From positions 1 to 43,288 of the forward strand of contig CAZXUI010000035.1 of the NCBI GenBank assembly GCA_964643885.1: a stretch of DNA of 43,288 nt, read 5' to 3'. The notes under the pieces were generated by a model. That model had not been told where the DNA came from. It ran no database searches and saw only the letters and a list, made by a program, of their open reading frames with translations. The translations under genes were made by a program, and so were the position numbers. Source of the stretch: CAADGL01 sp964643885. Lineage in GTDB: Bacteria; Planctomycetota; Phycisphaerae; UBA1845; Fen-1342. This document shows positions 1 through 7,812 of the stretch, one piece after another; positions within the stretch are counted from its first letter, which is position 1, and each line of letters starts with the position of its first letter.

Positions 1-151
1 GCGAAAAGCGAACCAGCACGTCGACGTCGCTGTCGGGCCGGAAATCGTCCCGCAGCACAGAGCCGAAGAACGCGAACTCGGTAATCCGCCAACGTCGGCA
101 GAACTCGACGATCTGCTCGCGATCGATCGGGATCCGGATGGCGGTGCTCAC
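1..151 (-). CDS. MntA-like minimal nucleotidyltransferase, N-terminal part (cut by window edge)
   Basis: Reading leftwards from a GTG at 151, the first 50 residues include IPIDREQIVEFCRRW and then the polymerase-beta fold motif GSVLRDDFRPDSDVDVLV. The G-S, R-x-D-F and S-D-x-D residues are the nucleotide-binding and two-Asp metal-binding signature of minimal nucleotidyltransferases. A GAGGAG Shine-Dalgarno (160-165) lies 8 nt before the GTG, which supports this start. In this family the protein is commonly the antitoxin of a HepT-MntA pair and transfers AMP to the HepT RNase. The expected partner would lie to the left, outside the window, so pairing is only inferred. The C-terminus is missing. 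Family assignment is firm from the motif; the toxin-antitoxin role is not shown here. Confidence 0.85.
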   Translation of the reverse strand, partial: MSTAIRIPIDREQIVEFCRRWRITEFAFFGSVLRDDFRPDSDVDVLVRFS

Positions 152-638
152 GTCGAGGACTCCTCGGCCTGTCGAGACGCAACCCTCGCGGGATGCCGTT
201 GACCATTCTACCCGCTCCGCCGACGTTCATCCCCCGTTACGATTGCGCCGCGACGCCTTCATCGGCACAGCTCCCGGTCCGCCGACGCGCCCAACTCTCA
301 AACGATCCGCTTCCAGCAGGCCGCAAGTGGCATTATGAACGCACCCTGCCAGTGGCCGAGCGCCGGCATCGCCGGACGCCGGTGGATCATGCGGTCCCAT
401 GACGGTCCCCGCCCCGCCGGCGAGGAGCCCGCCGAGCAAAGACCGACTTGATGATCGTCAGACCCCCACGTCGCCGGGCGACCGGGCTTGAATCGCGGCC
501 GTCCGCGTAGAACAATACCATATTGGCCGCGAGGCGGCCGGCGCGGGACGCGGCCGGCCCGACCCGCCCCTCGAATCGGGCGGGCGGGGGCGCGAAGCGT
601 GTGGGACGGCGTCCGGGCGGGCGGCGGAGACTCCAGAC
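152..638. other. Intergenic region between divergent genes
   Basis: This 487-bp stretch separates the leftward nucleotidyltransferase from the rightward gene at 639. Short frames in it show no recognisable protein and no consistent GC-rich third positions. It holds a possible rightward promoter (488-516) and an AT-rich island with the small inverted repeat CAATA-cca-TATTG at 513-525. On the minus strand CATAAT (332-337) could be a -10 for the nucleotidyltransferase, but I see no good -35 for it. Confidence 0.5.
488..516 (+). promoter_or_regulatory. Possible sigma-70-like promoter for the gene at 639
   Basis: TTGAAT at 488-493 and AACAAT at 511-516 are separated by 17 bp. Each matches the consensus in 4 of 6 bases. 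The overlapping inverted repeat CAATA/TATTG (513-525) could be an operator. The predicted leader to the GTG at 639 is about 115 nt. Weak evidence only. Confidence 0.3.
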
Positions 639-2249
639 GTGAAACTATTGGCGGTGCTGCTGGGAAGCGTGCTCGCGTATCAGCAGGTGGACCCGGCCCA
701 GGAGGACGAGCGCGGCGGCGATCCGCGCTTCCGGGCGCTCAACTCGCTCTCGCAGCTCGTCCGCCAGGTCGAGCAGATCGGCGACTGGGAATCGCAGCGC
801 GAGCAGATTCTGACGGCCGTGGAGCTGGTGTATGAGCGGCAGGGCTGGCTCGACGAGCCGGACCTGTTCTCGCTCGACGTGATCACGGAGGTCAGCGCGC
901 ATCCGCCGTGGGCCTTCGGCGACCGGCTGGACACCTTCGTGACGATCCTGGGCGACCGCTATCGCCTGGACGCCGAGCAGCAGGACGAGCTGCGCGGCAT
1001 GGTCGTCGAGACCGCCGGCGGACTGATACAGCGCAATCTCGGCCGCATCGCATCGTACATGGGCGAGGTCATTCAGACGCGGGCGGCCGGCGAGCCGTTC
1101 ACACCCGAGCAGGTCGCGCGGTGGATGCAGGCGGAGACGCCGGTCTTCGAGGACGTCGTGCGCTCGCTGAACGACGGAGCCAAGCGCTTCATGGAGACGC
1201 TCGAACCGGAGCAGCGCGAGCTCGTCGAGCGCGATATGCAGTTCGCGAATCGGCGGCTGGAGCGTGTCCGCGACATGCGGCAGTCGTGGCTTCGCGGCGA
1301 GTGGGCCGCGGAGGACTGGGGCCTCGACCTCGACCCGATTCAGAACGGCCACTTCGCCCGCGGCGACGGCGGCACGGGCGGGCAGATTCCGCCGGGACAG
1401 GCAGGCGTGCCGCTCGCGGCCGGGGATGGTGCGGGGGCGGCCGGTGCGGACGGCCGGCCGCGGCTTGAACGCGGGGCGGTGGATCGGCCAGCGGGGGCGG
1501 TGCAGGGCGGAGCGCCGCAGGGAGGCGAGCGACAGGGCGAATTCCCGCCGCACGCTGGCGACGCGGGGCCGGGTGAGCCCGCGGCGCGGCGCGGTGTCGC
1601 GCGGGGCGGTGCCGCGGCCGGCGGCGCTGCGGCGGCGGGCGATCCCTGGGCGGCCTACGTGCGCGACTTCATTCGCCGATTCGACCTGAACGAAGATCAG
1701 CAACAGACGGCCTGGCGCGTCTATCGCGACGCGGCCGAGCGGCGGGACCAACTCGTAGCTCGCTGGGTACAGGTGAATGGCGCCGCCGCGGGGGCTGCGA
1801 AAAACGCGATGAAGCCGACGACTGGCGCAGCGGCGGAGGACGACGGCGCCAGGTCGGCCGGGCGCGGCGCCGCGGCGGAGGAGCGTCGTGGGACGGCAGC
1901 GGATGAGCGTCGCGGGCGCGGCTCGCGCAGTGGAGACGCGGATCGCGCTGGGGCGGCCGGCGCGGGCCGTGCGACCGGTGGAGACGATGTCGGCGGCGTC
2001 GCGGTCGGCGTGGAACTGACCGAGTCGCAGCGGCAGACGCTGGCGCGGCTCTTCGAGCAGATCAAGCGGCGGCTGGACCGGCTGCCGACGCGTGCCCAAC
2101 GCGCGGCGGCCGACAGTGCGTCGCGAGACCAGCAGCCCGCGGACGCGGGGGCGAACGGCGAGGGCGGCGGCGCGGCGCAGGGAGCGGGAGGATCGGCCGA
2201 TCGGCCGGCACCGCCCAAGCGCGCGAAGAAGCCGGCTCCGCCGCGATGA
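639..2249 (+). CDS. Exported LxxxQ-motif helical protein with low-complexity linkers
   Basis: The 536-residue product begins at GTG 639, preceded by GGAG at 626-629, and has a short hydrophobic leader (MKLLAVLLGSVLAY). Residues about 20-230 are helical and charged. They include LDAEQ and LEPEQ, and later segments have LNEDQ and LTESQ. The spacing and flanking Arg/Glu resemble the LTxxQ motifs of Spy/CpxP-type periplasmic proteins, but I would not assign it to that family without a profile search. The middle (about 250-340) and the end (about 390-450 and 500-536) are Gly/Ala/Arg-rich linkers of low complexity. A same-length frame lies on the opposite strand (645-2255). I chose the plus strand because only it gives a leader, a ribosome site and sensible helices. 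Function unknown. Confidence 0.7.
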   Translation: MKLLAVLLGSVLAYQQVDPAQEDERGGDPRFRALNSLSQLVRQVEQIGDWESQREQILTAVELVYERQGWLDEPDLFSLDVITEVSAHPPWAFGDRLDTFVTILGDRYRLDAEQQDELRGMVVETAGGLIQRNLGRIASYMGEVIQTRAAGEPFTPEQVARWMQAETPVFEDVVRSLNDGAKRFMETLEPEQRELVERDMQFANRRLERVRDMRQSWLRGEWAAEDWGLDLDPIQNGHFARGDGGTGGQIPPGQAGVPLAAGDGAGAAGADGRPRLERGAVDRPAGAVQGGAPQGGERQGEFPPHAGDAGPGEPAARRGVARGGAAAGGAAAAGDPWAAYVRDFIRRFDLNEDQQQTAWRVYRDAAERRDQLVARWVQVNGAAAGAAKNAMKPTTGAAAEDDGARSAGRGAAAEERRGTAADERRGRGSRSGDADRAGAAGAGRATGGDDVGGVAVGVELTESQRQTLARLFEQIKRRLDRLPTRAQRAAADSASRDQQPADAGANGEGGGAAQGAGGSADRPAPPKRAKKPAPPR

Positions 2250-2279
2250 GCGCAACGAAAACGTGCCGAGGCGAACTTC

Positions 2280-2510
2280 TGCCGGGCGGGCGTGTGCCGG
2301 ACGTTGCGGCGTAATGCCCGGCCGGGTGCTGGTCGGGAGTTTCTGCGGGATGTCCGGTGGGCGCGTGCTGGGTCGTTGCGTCGCGGCCGGCCGGTCTTGT
2401 GCCAGGCGTTTCGGCGTGACTGCCGCCCGGGCGCGTGCCGGGACGCGCGGCGGGACGGCCGGACGAGCGAATCATGGGTGCTGCGGCGTCTGGTCGGACG
2501 GATGTGGCGC
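2280..2510. repeat. Degenerate tandem repeat, about 35 bp per unit
   Basis: The word GTGCYGG recurs at 2294, 2326, 2365, 2399 (as GTGCCAGG) and 2435. It sits in units of the form tgccggncgggcgtgtgcc followed by a gacgttgcggcgt-like half. Spacing varies from 32 to 39 bp, so the array is old and eroded. It fills most of the gap between the stop at 2249 and the tRNA promoter. Several frames read through it as 12-residue Arg/Gly or Pro/Thr repeats, which I regard as by-products. Confidence 0.55.
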
Positions 2511-2534
2511 GGGACTCGCCGCGCATCCGGCCGG

Positions 2535-2562
2535 TTGAAGCCAGGCGGCGAATCGGTACACT
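2535..2562 (+). promoter_or_regulatory. Probable promoter of tRNA-Lys
   Basis: TTGAAG (2535-2540) and TACACT (2557-2562) are 16 bp apart, each with 4 of 6 consensus matches. The predicted start near 2569 lies about 28 nt upstream of the mature tRNA 5' end at 2597, a normal distance for a monocistronic tRNA. Confidence 0.5.
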
Positions 2563-2596
2563 ATGGTGCTCGTCGGCGCACCACCGGCCGGCTCAG

Positions 2597-2669
<73 letters not shown>

Positions 2670-2762
2670 TTGCGTTTCCCCTTCACCGATATCGACCACC
2701 GCCGCCGAAAGTCGGCGCGCGTCAGGCTCGCTCGTGCGGCCGGCGCCGCCCAGCGGCGCGCG

Positions 2763-2945
2763 TCAGTCCCCAAGCTCCGTAACGAGCATTTCGATCAGGC
2801 GGCGGAATGCATCCAGCGAGGATTCGACGTTGGTGCCGACGGCGTCGGCGACACCCTGTACGCCGGAAATGAAGGCCGCGGCCAGCGCGAACTGGCCGAG
2901 CAGGATCGTGAACGCACCGAGCATGAAGTAGAGGATGGCGGTCAT
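2763..2945 (-). CDS. Small single-span membrane protein (60 aa)
   Basis: A 60-residue ORF starts at ATG 2945 with a good GAGGGAG ribosome site 8 nt upstream (forward strand about 2954-2960). The first 30 residues (MTAILYFMLGAFTILLGQFA and on) form one hydrophobic segment. A short amphipathic, acidic tail of about 30 residues follows, ending in LVTELGD. I do not recognise the family. The strong ribosome site and clean membrane segment make it a likely real gene, whereas the longer in-frame extension upstream (to 3233) is Arg-rich and unlike protein. It is convergent with tRNA-Lys and has no operon partner. Confidence 0.65.
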   Translation of the reverse strand: MTAILYFMLGAFTILLGQFALAAAFISGVQGVADAVGTNVESSLDAFRRLIEMLVTELGD

Positions 2946-3387
2946 GCGGTGGTCTCCCTCAAACGCCGGCAGAGGATGGCGCCGCGCGCCTACGCCCGGC
3001 CCACTATGGCAGACCCCAGGCGACGCGGCAAGGTGGGATTGTTCGCCGCGGACCGCGCCGCACCGCAACCGGCGCCGGAGCAGACGACGCTGTGCCGCAG
3101 GCGTCTTTCGCCCCCACGGACCCGCGGCGCCGCACGCCGTCGACCTGCCGAGCCAGGCTCCCCCGCGACAATTCGGGCGGATTCGGGTACACAACCCGTC
3201 CAGAGCTTCGCGTTCGGCCCGGCCGCGCGGCACGCGGCCCTCGCGGGCCGGCTGGAAAGGGACCAGGATGAATTCGGCTTCGACCTCACGCTCGCACTGC
3301 GCCTCGAAATCCGCCTCTCAAGCGCCGTCACTTGTCGACTCAGAATCTAACCGCCCGCTGAGAAACCGCTGCGCCGGCGTCCAACCG
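2946..3387. other. Intergenic region upstream of the Asp-box protein
   Basis: This stretch separates the divergent 60-aa ORF and the beta-propeller gene. The downstream frame stays open across it, but third positions are not GC-biased and the translation is Ser/Arg-rich, so I treat it as non-coding. An ATG at 3268 with AAAGGGA just upstream is an alternative, longer start for the next gene. No promoter or repeat stood out. Confidence 0.4.
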
Positions 3388-6300
3388 GTGCCCGAACCGC
3401 TTGAAAAGCGGCGCTACGGACTTCGACTGCGGCCTTCTCAACGGGCTGTCAGCGACGCGCTCCCTCCGCCGGGTGCAGCTCGCGTCGGCCGCCGGCCGCG
3501 CTGCCTGCTGCTGGCCGCGTGCGTCGTAGCCGGCGCGGCCGCGGCCGCCGGCGTCGCCGCCGCCTCTCAGGATACCGACGACAGCCCCAAGCGGCTGACG
3601 TCCGACAAGCTGAGCGGCCTGAAGTTCCGCTCGATCGGGCCGGGGCTGATGTCCGGGCGGATCGGCGATTTCGCGGTGAACCCGGACAACCGGGCGGAGT
3701 ACTACGTCGCGGTCGCGTCGGGCGGCGTGTGGAAGACGGTCAACGCGGGTACGACCTGGACGCCGGTCTTCGATTCGCAGGGCTCCTATTCGATCGGCTG
3801 CCTGACGCTCGATCCGCACAACCCGCACGTCCTGTGGGTCGGCACAGGAGAGAACAACAGCCAGCGGAGCGTATCGTGGGGCGACGGCGTCTATCGCTCG
3901 CGCGACGGCGGCAAGAACTGGGAGCACCTGGGGCTGAAAGACTCCGAGCACATCGGCATGATCGCGATCGACCCGCGCGACAGCAACGTCGTCTACGTGG
4001 CCGCGCAGGGACCGCTGTGGCGCAGCGGCAACGACCGCGGGCTGTACAAGACTACCAACGGCGGGCAGACGTGGATCCGCATCCTGCACGTCAGCGACGA
4101 GACGGGCATCAATGAGGTGCATCTCGACCCGCGCTACCCGGACACGGTCTACGCCAGCGCCTACCAGCGCCGCCGGCACGTCTGGACGCTAATCAACGGC
4201 GGGCCGGAGTCGGCCATCTACAAGTCGACCGACGCCGGGCAGACGTGGCGCAAGATCACGGCCGGCCTGCCGAGCGTCGACATGGGACGGATCGGCCTGG
4301 ATATCTCGCCGGTCAACCCGGACGTGGTCTATGCGATCATCGAGGCGGCCGATGACAAGAGCGGCTTTTTCCGCTCGACCGACCGCGGCGAGACGTGGGA
4401 GAAGCGCAGCGGCTACAAGGCCAGCAGCCCGCAGTACTACAACGAGATCGTCTGCCACCCGGCCGACGTGGACCGTGTCTACGCCCTCGATACATTCCTG
4501 GCCGAGACGCGCGACGGCGGCAAGTCCTTCCAGCGCGTGCCGCGCGAGAACCGGCACGTCGACGATCACGCCCTCTGGATCGACCCGGAAGACCCGAACT
4601 ACATGCTCGTGGGCTGCGACGGCGGCGTTTACGACAGCCACGACGGCGGCCAGAACTGGAACTTCAAGCACAACCTGCCGGTGACGCAGTTCTACCGCGT
4701 CGCGGTCGATACCAGCAAGCCGTTCTATTACGTCTATGGCGGAACGCAGGACAACAGCACGCTCGGCGGGCCGTCGCAGACGACCGACCGGCTGGGCATC
4801 GGCAACGAGCACTGGTTCGTAACGGTCGGCGGCGACGGCTTCGAGACGCAGGTCGACCCGACCGACCCCAACATCGTCTACAGCCAGTGGCAATACGGCG
4901 GCCTCGTGCGGCACGACCGCGCCAGCGGCGAGATCGTCGACATCAAGCCGCGCGAGAAACCCGGCGAGGCGGGCTATCGCTGGAACTGGGACTCGCCCCT
5001 GCTGATCAGCCCGCACAACCCGCAGCGGCTCTACTTCGGCGCCAACATCCTCTTCCGCTCCGACGACCGCGGCAACAGTTGGACCGCCATCAGCGGCGAC
5101 CTGACGCGGCAGGTCGACCGCAATCAGCTCAAGGTGATGGGCCGGATCCAGCCGCCGGACGCCGTCGCCAAGCACGACTCGACCAGCTTCTACGGAAATC
5201 TCGTCGCGCTGACCGAGTCGCCGCTGGTCGAGGGATTGATCTACGCCGGCACGGACGACGGATTGATCCAGGTAACCGACGACGGCGGCCGCAACTGGCG
5301 GCGGATCGAGCAGTTCCCCGGCGTGCCCGGGATGAGCTACGTGAGCTGGCTGCGCGCGTCACAGCACGACGCCGACACGCTCTACGCCGCCTTCGACAAT
5401 CACAAGCGCGGCGACTTTTCGCCTTACGCACTCAAGAGCACCGACCGCGGCCGGACCTGGAAGTCCATCGCCGGCAACCTGCCGGAGCGCGACGTCGTCT
5501 ACGGCATCGTCGAGGATCACGTCAAACCCGACCTGCTCTTCGCCGGCACGGAGTTCGGCGCATACGTGACGATCGACGGCGGCGAGCACTGGGCCGAGCT
5601 CTCAGCCGGCCTGCCGACCATCTCCGTCCGCGACCTGGAAATCCAGCAGCGCGAGAACGACCTGGTGCTGGCGACCTTCGGCCGCGGCTTCTACATCCTG
5701 GACGACTACACGCCCCTGCGGCACATCACCGCCGAGCGGCTCGAGAACGAGCCGGCGATTCTCTTCCCCATCAAGGACGCGTTGCGATTCGTTCATTCGA
5801 ACCGCCTGGGCGGCCGGAACGGCAAGGGCTGGCAGGGCGCCAGCTACTACGCAGCCGACAACCCGCCCTTCGGGGCCGTCTTCACCTTCTACCTGAAGGA
5901 CAAGATCCTCACACTCCGCGAGCAGCGCAAGGAGGAGGAGAAGAAAGCCGAAAAAGAGGGCCGAACGCTCGAGTATCCCAGGCTCGATCAGTTCCGGGCC
6001 GAAGACGATCAGCTCGAGCCGCAGGTGCTCGTGATCGTCAAGGACGCGGCCGGCAACACCGTGCGGCGCGTGCCGGCCCCGCGCGACAAGGGCATTCACC
6101 GCGTCACCTGGGACCTGCGCTACCCGGCCGCGACGCCGATCGAGATCGGCGGCGGCCGCGAGCTGGCCCCGTGGGAAGAGTCGCCCTCCGGACCGCTCGC
6201 GCTGCCGGGCAAGTACAGTGCCACGCTGGTCAAGGAAACCGACGGCACCATCACCTCGCTGGCCGGACCGGTCGAGTTCAACGTGATTCCGCTGGAGCTG

Positions 6301-6795
6301 GCGACCTTCGCGGCCGCCGACAAGGAGGAGGCACTGGCCTTCAAGCTCAAGACGGCCCGGCTCCAGCGGGCGGTGCGCGGGGCCTCGAAGGCTGCCGACG
6401 AGGCCGCCTCACGGATCGCCCATCTGCGCAAGGCGATCCTGGAGACGCCGGCGGCCGATCCGGCTCTGCTGACTGAGAACGAGGCCATGCGCGACGAGCT
6501 CAACGAGCTGCTGCGCCGGCTGCGCGGCGACCGCACGCTGGCACAGCGCAATGAGCCGCAGCCGCCGTCGATCATGGAGCGGGTCGAGAACGTCGTCGAT
6601 AGCGCCTGGTACGCCACCTCGGCGCCGACACAGACCCAGCGAGACGCGTACACCTACGCCGGCGAGGAGTTCGCCGACCTGCTCGCCCGCTTGCGAACAC
6701 TCATGACCGAGCGCCTGCCGGCGCTGGAGGCGCGGCTCGAAGCGGCCGGCGCTCCTTGGACGCCCGGCCGGCTCCCGGATTGGAAGATGGAATAG
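3388..6795 (+). CDS. Secreted Asp-box (BNR/sortilin-like) beta-propeller protein
   Basis: The product has about 1135 residues. A signal-peptide core (CLLLAACVVAG and on) lies at residues 39-59 after an unusually long basic n-region. GTG 3388 is the last ATG/GTG/TTG before that core; an ATG at 3268 with a better ribosome site would add 40 residues. Residues about 70-800 carry at least ten Asp-boxes of the S/T-x-D-x-G-x-x-W type (SRDGGKNW, TTNGGQTW, STDAGQTW, STDRGETW, SHDGGQNW, SDDRGNSW, STDRGRTW and others). This is the signature of sialidase and VPS10/sortilin-like multi-bladed propellers. A Lys/Glu-rich helix near 845 and a helical C-terminus (about 980-1135) follow. Proteins of this size and order are common in planctomycetes, acidobacteria and Bacteroidetes as WD40/YVTN/BNR-like exported proteins of unknown substrate. 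No catalytic residues can be assigned. Confidence 0.88.
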   Translation: MPEPLEKRRYGLRLRPSQRAVSDALPPPGAARVGRRPRCLLLAACVVAGAAAAAGVAAASQDTDDSPKRLTSDKLSGLKFRSIGPGLMSGRIGDFAVNPDNRAEYYVAVASGGVWKTVNAGTTWTPVFDSQGSYSIGCLTLDPHNPHVLWVGTGENNSQRSVSWGDGVYRSRDGGKNWEHLGLKDSEHIGMIAIDPRDSNVVYVAAQGPLWRSGNDRGLYKTTNGGQTWIRILHVSDETGINEVHLDPRYPDTVYASAYQRRRHVWTLINGGPESAIYKSTDAGQTWRKITAGLPSVDMGRIGLDISPVNPDVVYAIIEAADDKSGFFRSTDRGETWEKRSGYKASSPQYYNEIVCHPADVDRVYALDTFLAETRDGGKSFQRVPRENRHVDDHALWIDPEDPNYMLVGCDGGVYDSHDGGQNWNFKHNLPVTQFYRVAVDTSKPFYYVYGGTQDNSTLGGPSQTTDRLGIGNEHWFVTVGGDGFETQVDPTDPNIVYSQWQYGGLVRHDRASGEIVDIKPREKPGEAGYRWNWDSPLLISPHNPQRLYFGANILFRSDDRGNSWTAISGDLTRQVDRNQLKVMGRIQPPDAVAKHDSTSFYGNLVALTESPLVEGLIYAGTDDGLIQVTDDGGRNWRRIEQFPGVPGMSYVSWLRASQHDADTLYAAFDNHKRGDFSPYALKSTDRGRTWKSIAGNLPERDVVYGIVEDHVKPDLLFAGTEFGAYVTIDGGEHWAELSAGLPTISVRDLEIQQRENDLVLATFGRGFYILDDYTPLRHITAERLENEPAILFPIKDALRFVHSNRLGGRNGKGWQGASYYAADNPPFGAVFTFYLKDKILTLREQRKEEEKKAEKEGRTLEYPRLDQFRAEDDQLEPQVLVIVKDAAGNTVRRVPAPRDKGIHRVTWDLRYPAATPIEIGGGRELAPWEESPSGPLALPGKYSATLVKETDGTITSLAGPVEFNVIPLELATFAAADKEEALAFKLKTARLQRAVRGASKAADEAASRIAHLRKAILETPAADPALLTENEAMRDELNELLRRLRGDRTLAQRNEPQPPSIMERVENVVDSAWYATSAPTQTQRDAYTYAGEEFADLLARLRTLMTERLPALEARLEAAGAPWTPGRLPDWKME

Positions 6796-6822
6796 CGGAC
6801 GTCCGCGGCGATCTCACCGCGC

Positions 6823-6922
6823 NNNNNNNNNNNNNNNNNNNNNNNNNNNNNNNNNNNNNNNNNNNNNNNNNNNNNNNNNNNNNNNNNNNNNNNNNNNNNN
6901 NNNNNNNNNNNNNNNNNNNNNN
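6823..6922. other. Assembly gap of exactly 100 N
   Basis: The 100-base run of N is the usual placeholder for a scaffold gap of unknown length. It lies between the propeller stop (6795) and the ribosome site (6941) of the next gene, so an unknown amount of sequence, possibly a gene, may be missing. The palindrome GCGGACGTCCGC just upstream of it could be half of a repeat that broke the assembly. Confidence 0.97.
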
Positions 6923-6952
6923 AACGCCTGCTCGGGAACGAGGAGATGGGAC

Positions 6953-7642
6953 TTGACACGAAGAACACTGCGATTGGTATGCGCTGCGCTGGCCGGGGCC
7001 GCCGTCATGACCGCACCCGCGCCGGCCGAGTGGATCGCGCCGGGGCTGTATGCACTTGGGAACCACCCGAAGGGCGAGGTCTCGCCGCCGGGATACGGCC
7101 TGCGGCTGGACGAGTTGTACAACGCGACGGGCGGCAAGGATCGCTTCACCTTCGACTTCGACGACCCGGCCAGCAACATGCAGCTCGTCTATGACGACTC
7201 GGCTGCGACCATCACGATCAGCGGCGTGGCCTTCGGCGGGCGCGACATCGGCAGCAAGTACGCGCAGGACCAGTACCTGGGCGTGTACGAAGTGAACTTC
7301 ACGTACTCGCTGGGCGTCGGACCGGTGCCCGGCGACGACGATTTGTGGGTGACCGCGCCCAACGGCTCGAACACCGGCACGATCCGCACGCCGCTCGGCG
7401 ACGTCTTCGACCTCGCCGACAAGGCGGCGCACGGCTACACGTTCCGCCTCGGCGACGAGAACAATGACGAGGGCCACCGCGGCGTCAGCGGCATCTCCGG
7501 CTGGGGCTGGGTCACCGTGAACGGGGCGTACCCGCACGGCGGATCGAGCGACTTCATCTTCTACGCGACACCGGTGCCTGAGCCCGCGTCGATCGCGCTG
7601 CTGGCCGGCGCGGCCCTGCTGGCCGCGGCGCGCAGGCTCTGA
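6953..7642 (+). CDS. PEP-CTERM surface protein of unknown ectodomain
   Basis: A 229-residue exported protein. The TTG start at 6953 is set by an AGGAG at 6941-6945, 7 nt upstream, only 19 bp after the gap. An N-terminal signal peptide (about residues 1-26, ending APAPAEW) is followed by a Gly/Asp/Asn-rich beta domain with YALGNHPKG and a Trp-rich end (GISGWGW). The last 24 residues form the PEP-CTERM sorting signal: VPEPAS, a hydrophobic span, then ARRL. In this system an exosortase (EpsH/XrtA type) cleaves at the PEP motif. No exosortase gene is present in the window. A strong intrinsic terminator follows at 7683-7734. The ectodomain resembles a recurrent PEP-CTERM family but I cannot name its ligand. 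Confidence 0.87.
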   Translation: MTRRTLRLVCAALAGAAVMTAPAPAEWIAPGLYALGNHPKGEVSPPGYGLRLDELYNATGGKDRFTFDFDDPASNMQLVYDDSAATITISGVAFGGRDIGSKYAQDQYLGVYEVNFTYSLGVGPVPGDDDLWVTAPNGSNTGTIRTPLGDVFDLADKAAHGYTFRLGDENNDEGHRGVSGISGWGWVTVNGAYPHGGSSDFIFYATPVPEPASIALLAGAALLAAARRL

Positions 7643-7682
7643 CCCGCGGCGACGCGAAGCATTCAGACGAGCCCCACATCCT

Positions 7683-7734
7683 CCCGGCGTTGGTTGGATC
7701 TACCCGTGAAACACCAGCGCCGGGGCCTTTTTTT
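7683..7734 (+). terminator. Intrinsic terminator after the PEP-CTERM gene
   Basis: CCCGGCGTTGGT (7683-7694) pairs with ACCAGCGCCGGG (7713-7724) over 12 bp with a single G-U wobble. The hairpin is followed by GCC and seven T (7728-7734). It ends the transcript of 6953-7642. Confidence 0.85.
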
Positions 7735-7747
7735 CGCCCGCGCACGG

Positions 7748-7783
7748 GCGAACGCCGCCGGGGTCGCGGGCGGCGGCGTTCGC
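7748..7783. terminator. Perfect 12-bp hairpin between convergent genes
   Basis: GCGAACGCCGCC (7748-7759) and GGCGGCGTTCGC (7772-7783) pair perfectly around a 12-nt loop. It lies 30 bp past the stop of the leftward spondin gene. No U-tract follows directly on the minus strand, so it may act as a transcript end or pause site and not as a classical terminator. Confidence 0.45.
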
Positions 7784-7812
7784 TGAGGAGAGTGTGCGGC
7801 TGCGATGAGCGA

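Noticed and set aside
645..2255. 536-codon minus-strand frame opposite the LxxxQ protein
   Set aside because: It is the mirror of a GC-rich coding frame, Arg/Leu-rich, with no leader, domain or ribosome site.
2280..2510. CRISPR array
   Set aside because: Units are contiguous, variable in length and degenerate; there are no unique spacers, and no cas gene is in the window.
2935..3387. N-terminal extension of the Asp-box protein along the open frame
   Set aside because: Third positions are not GC-biased, the translation is Ser/Arg-rich and it would bury the signal peptide deep inside the protein.
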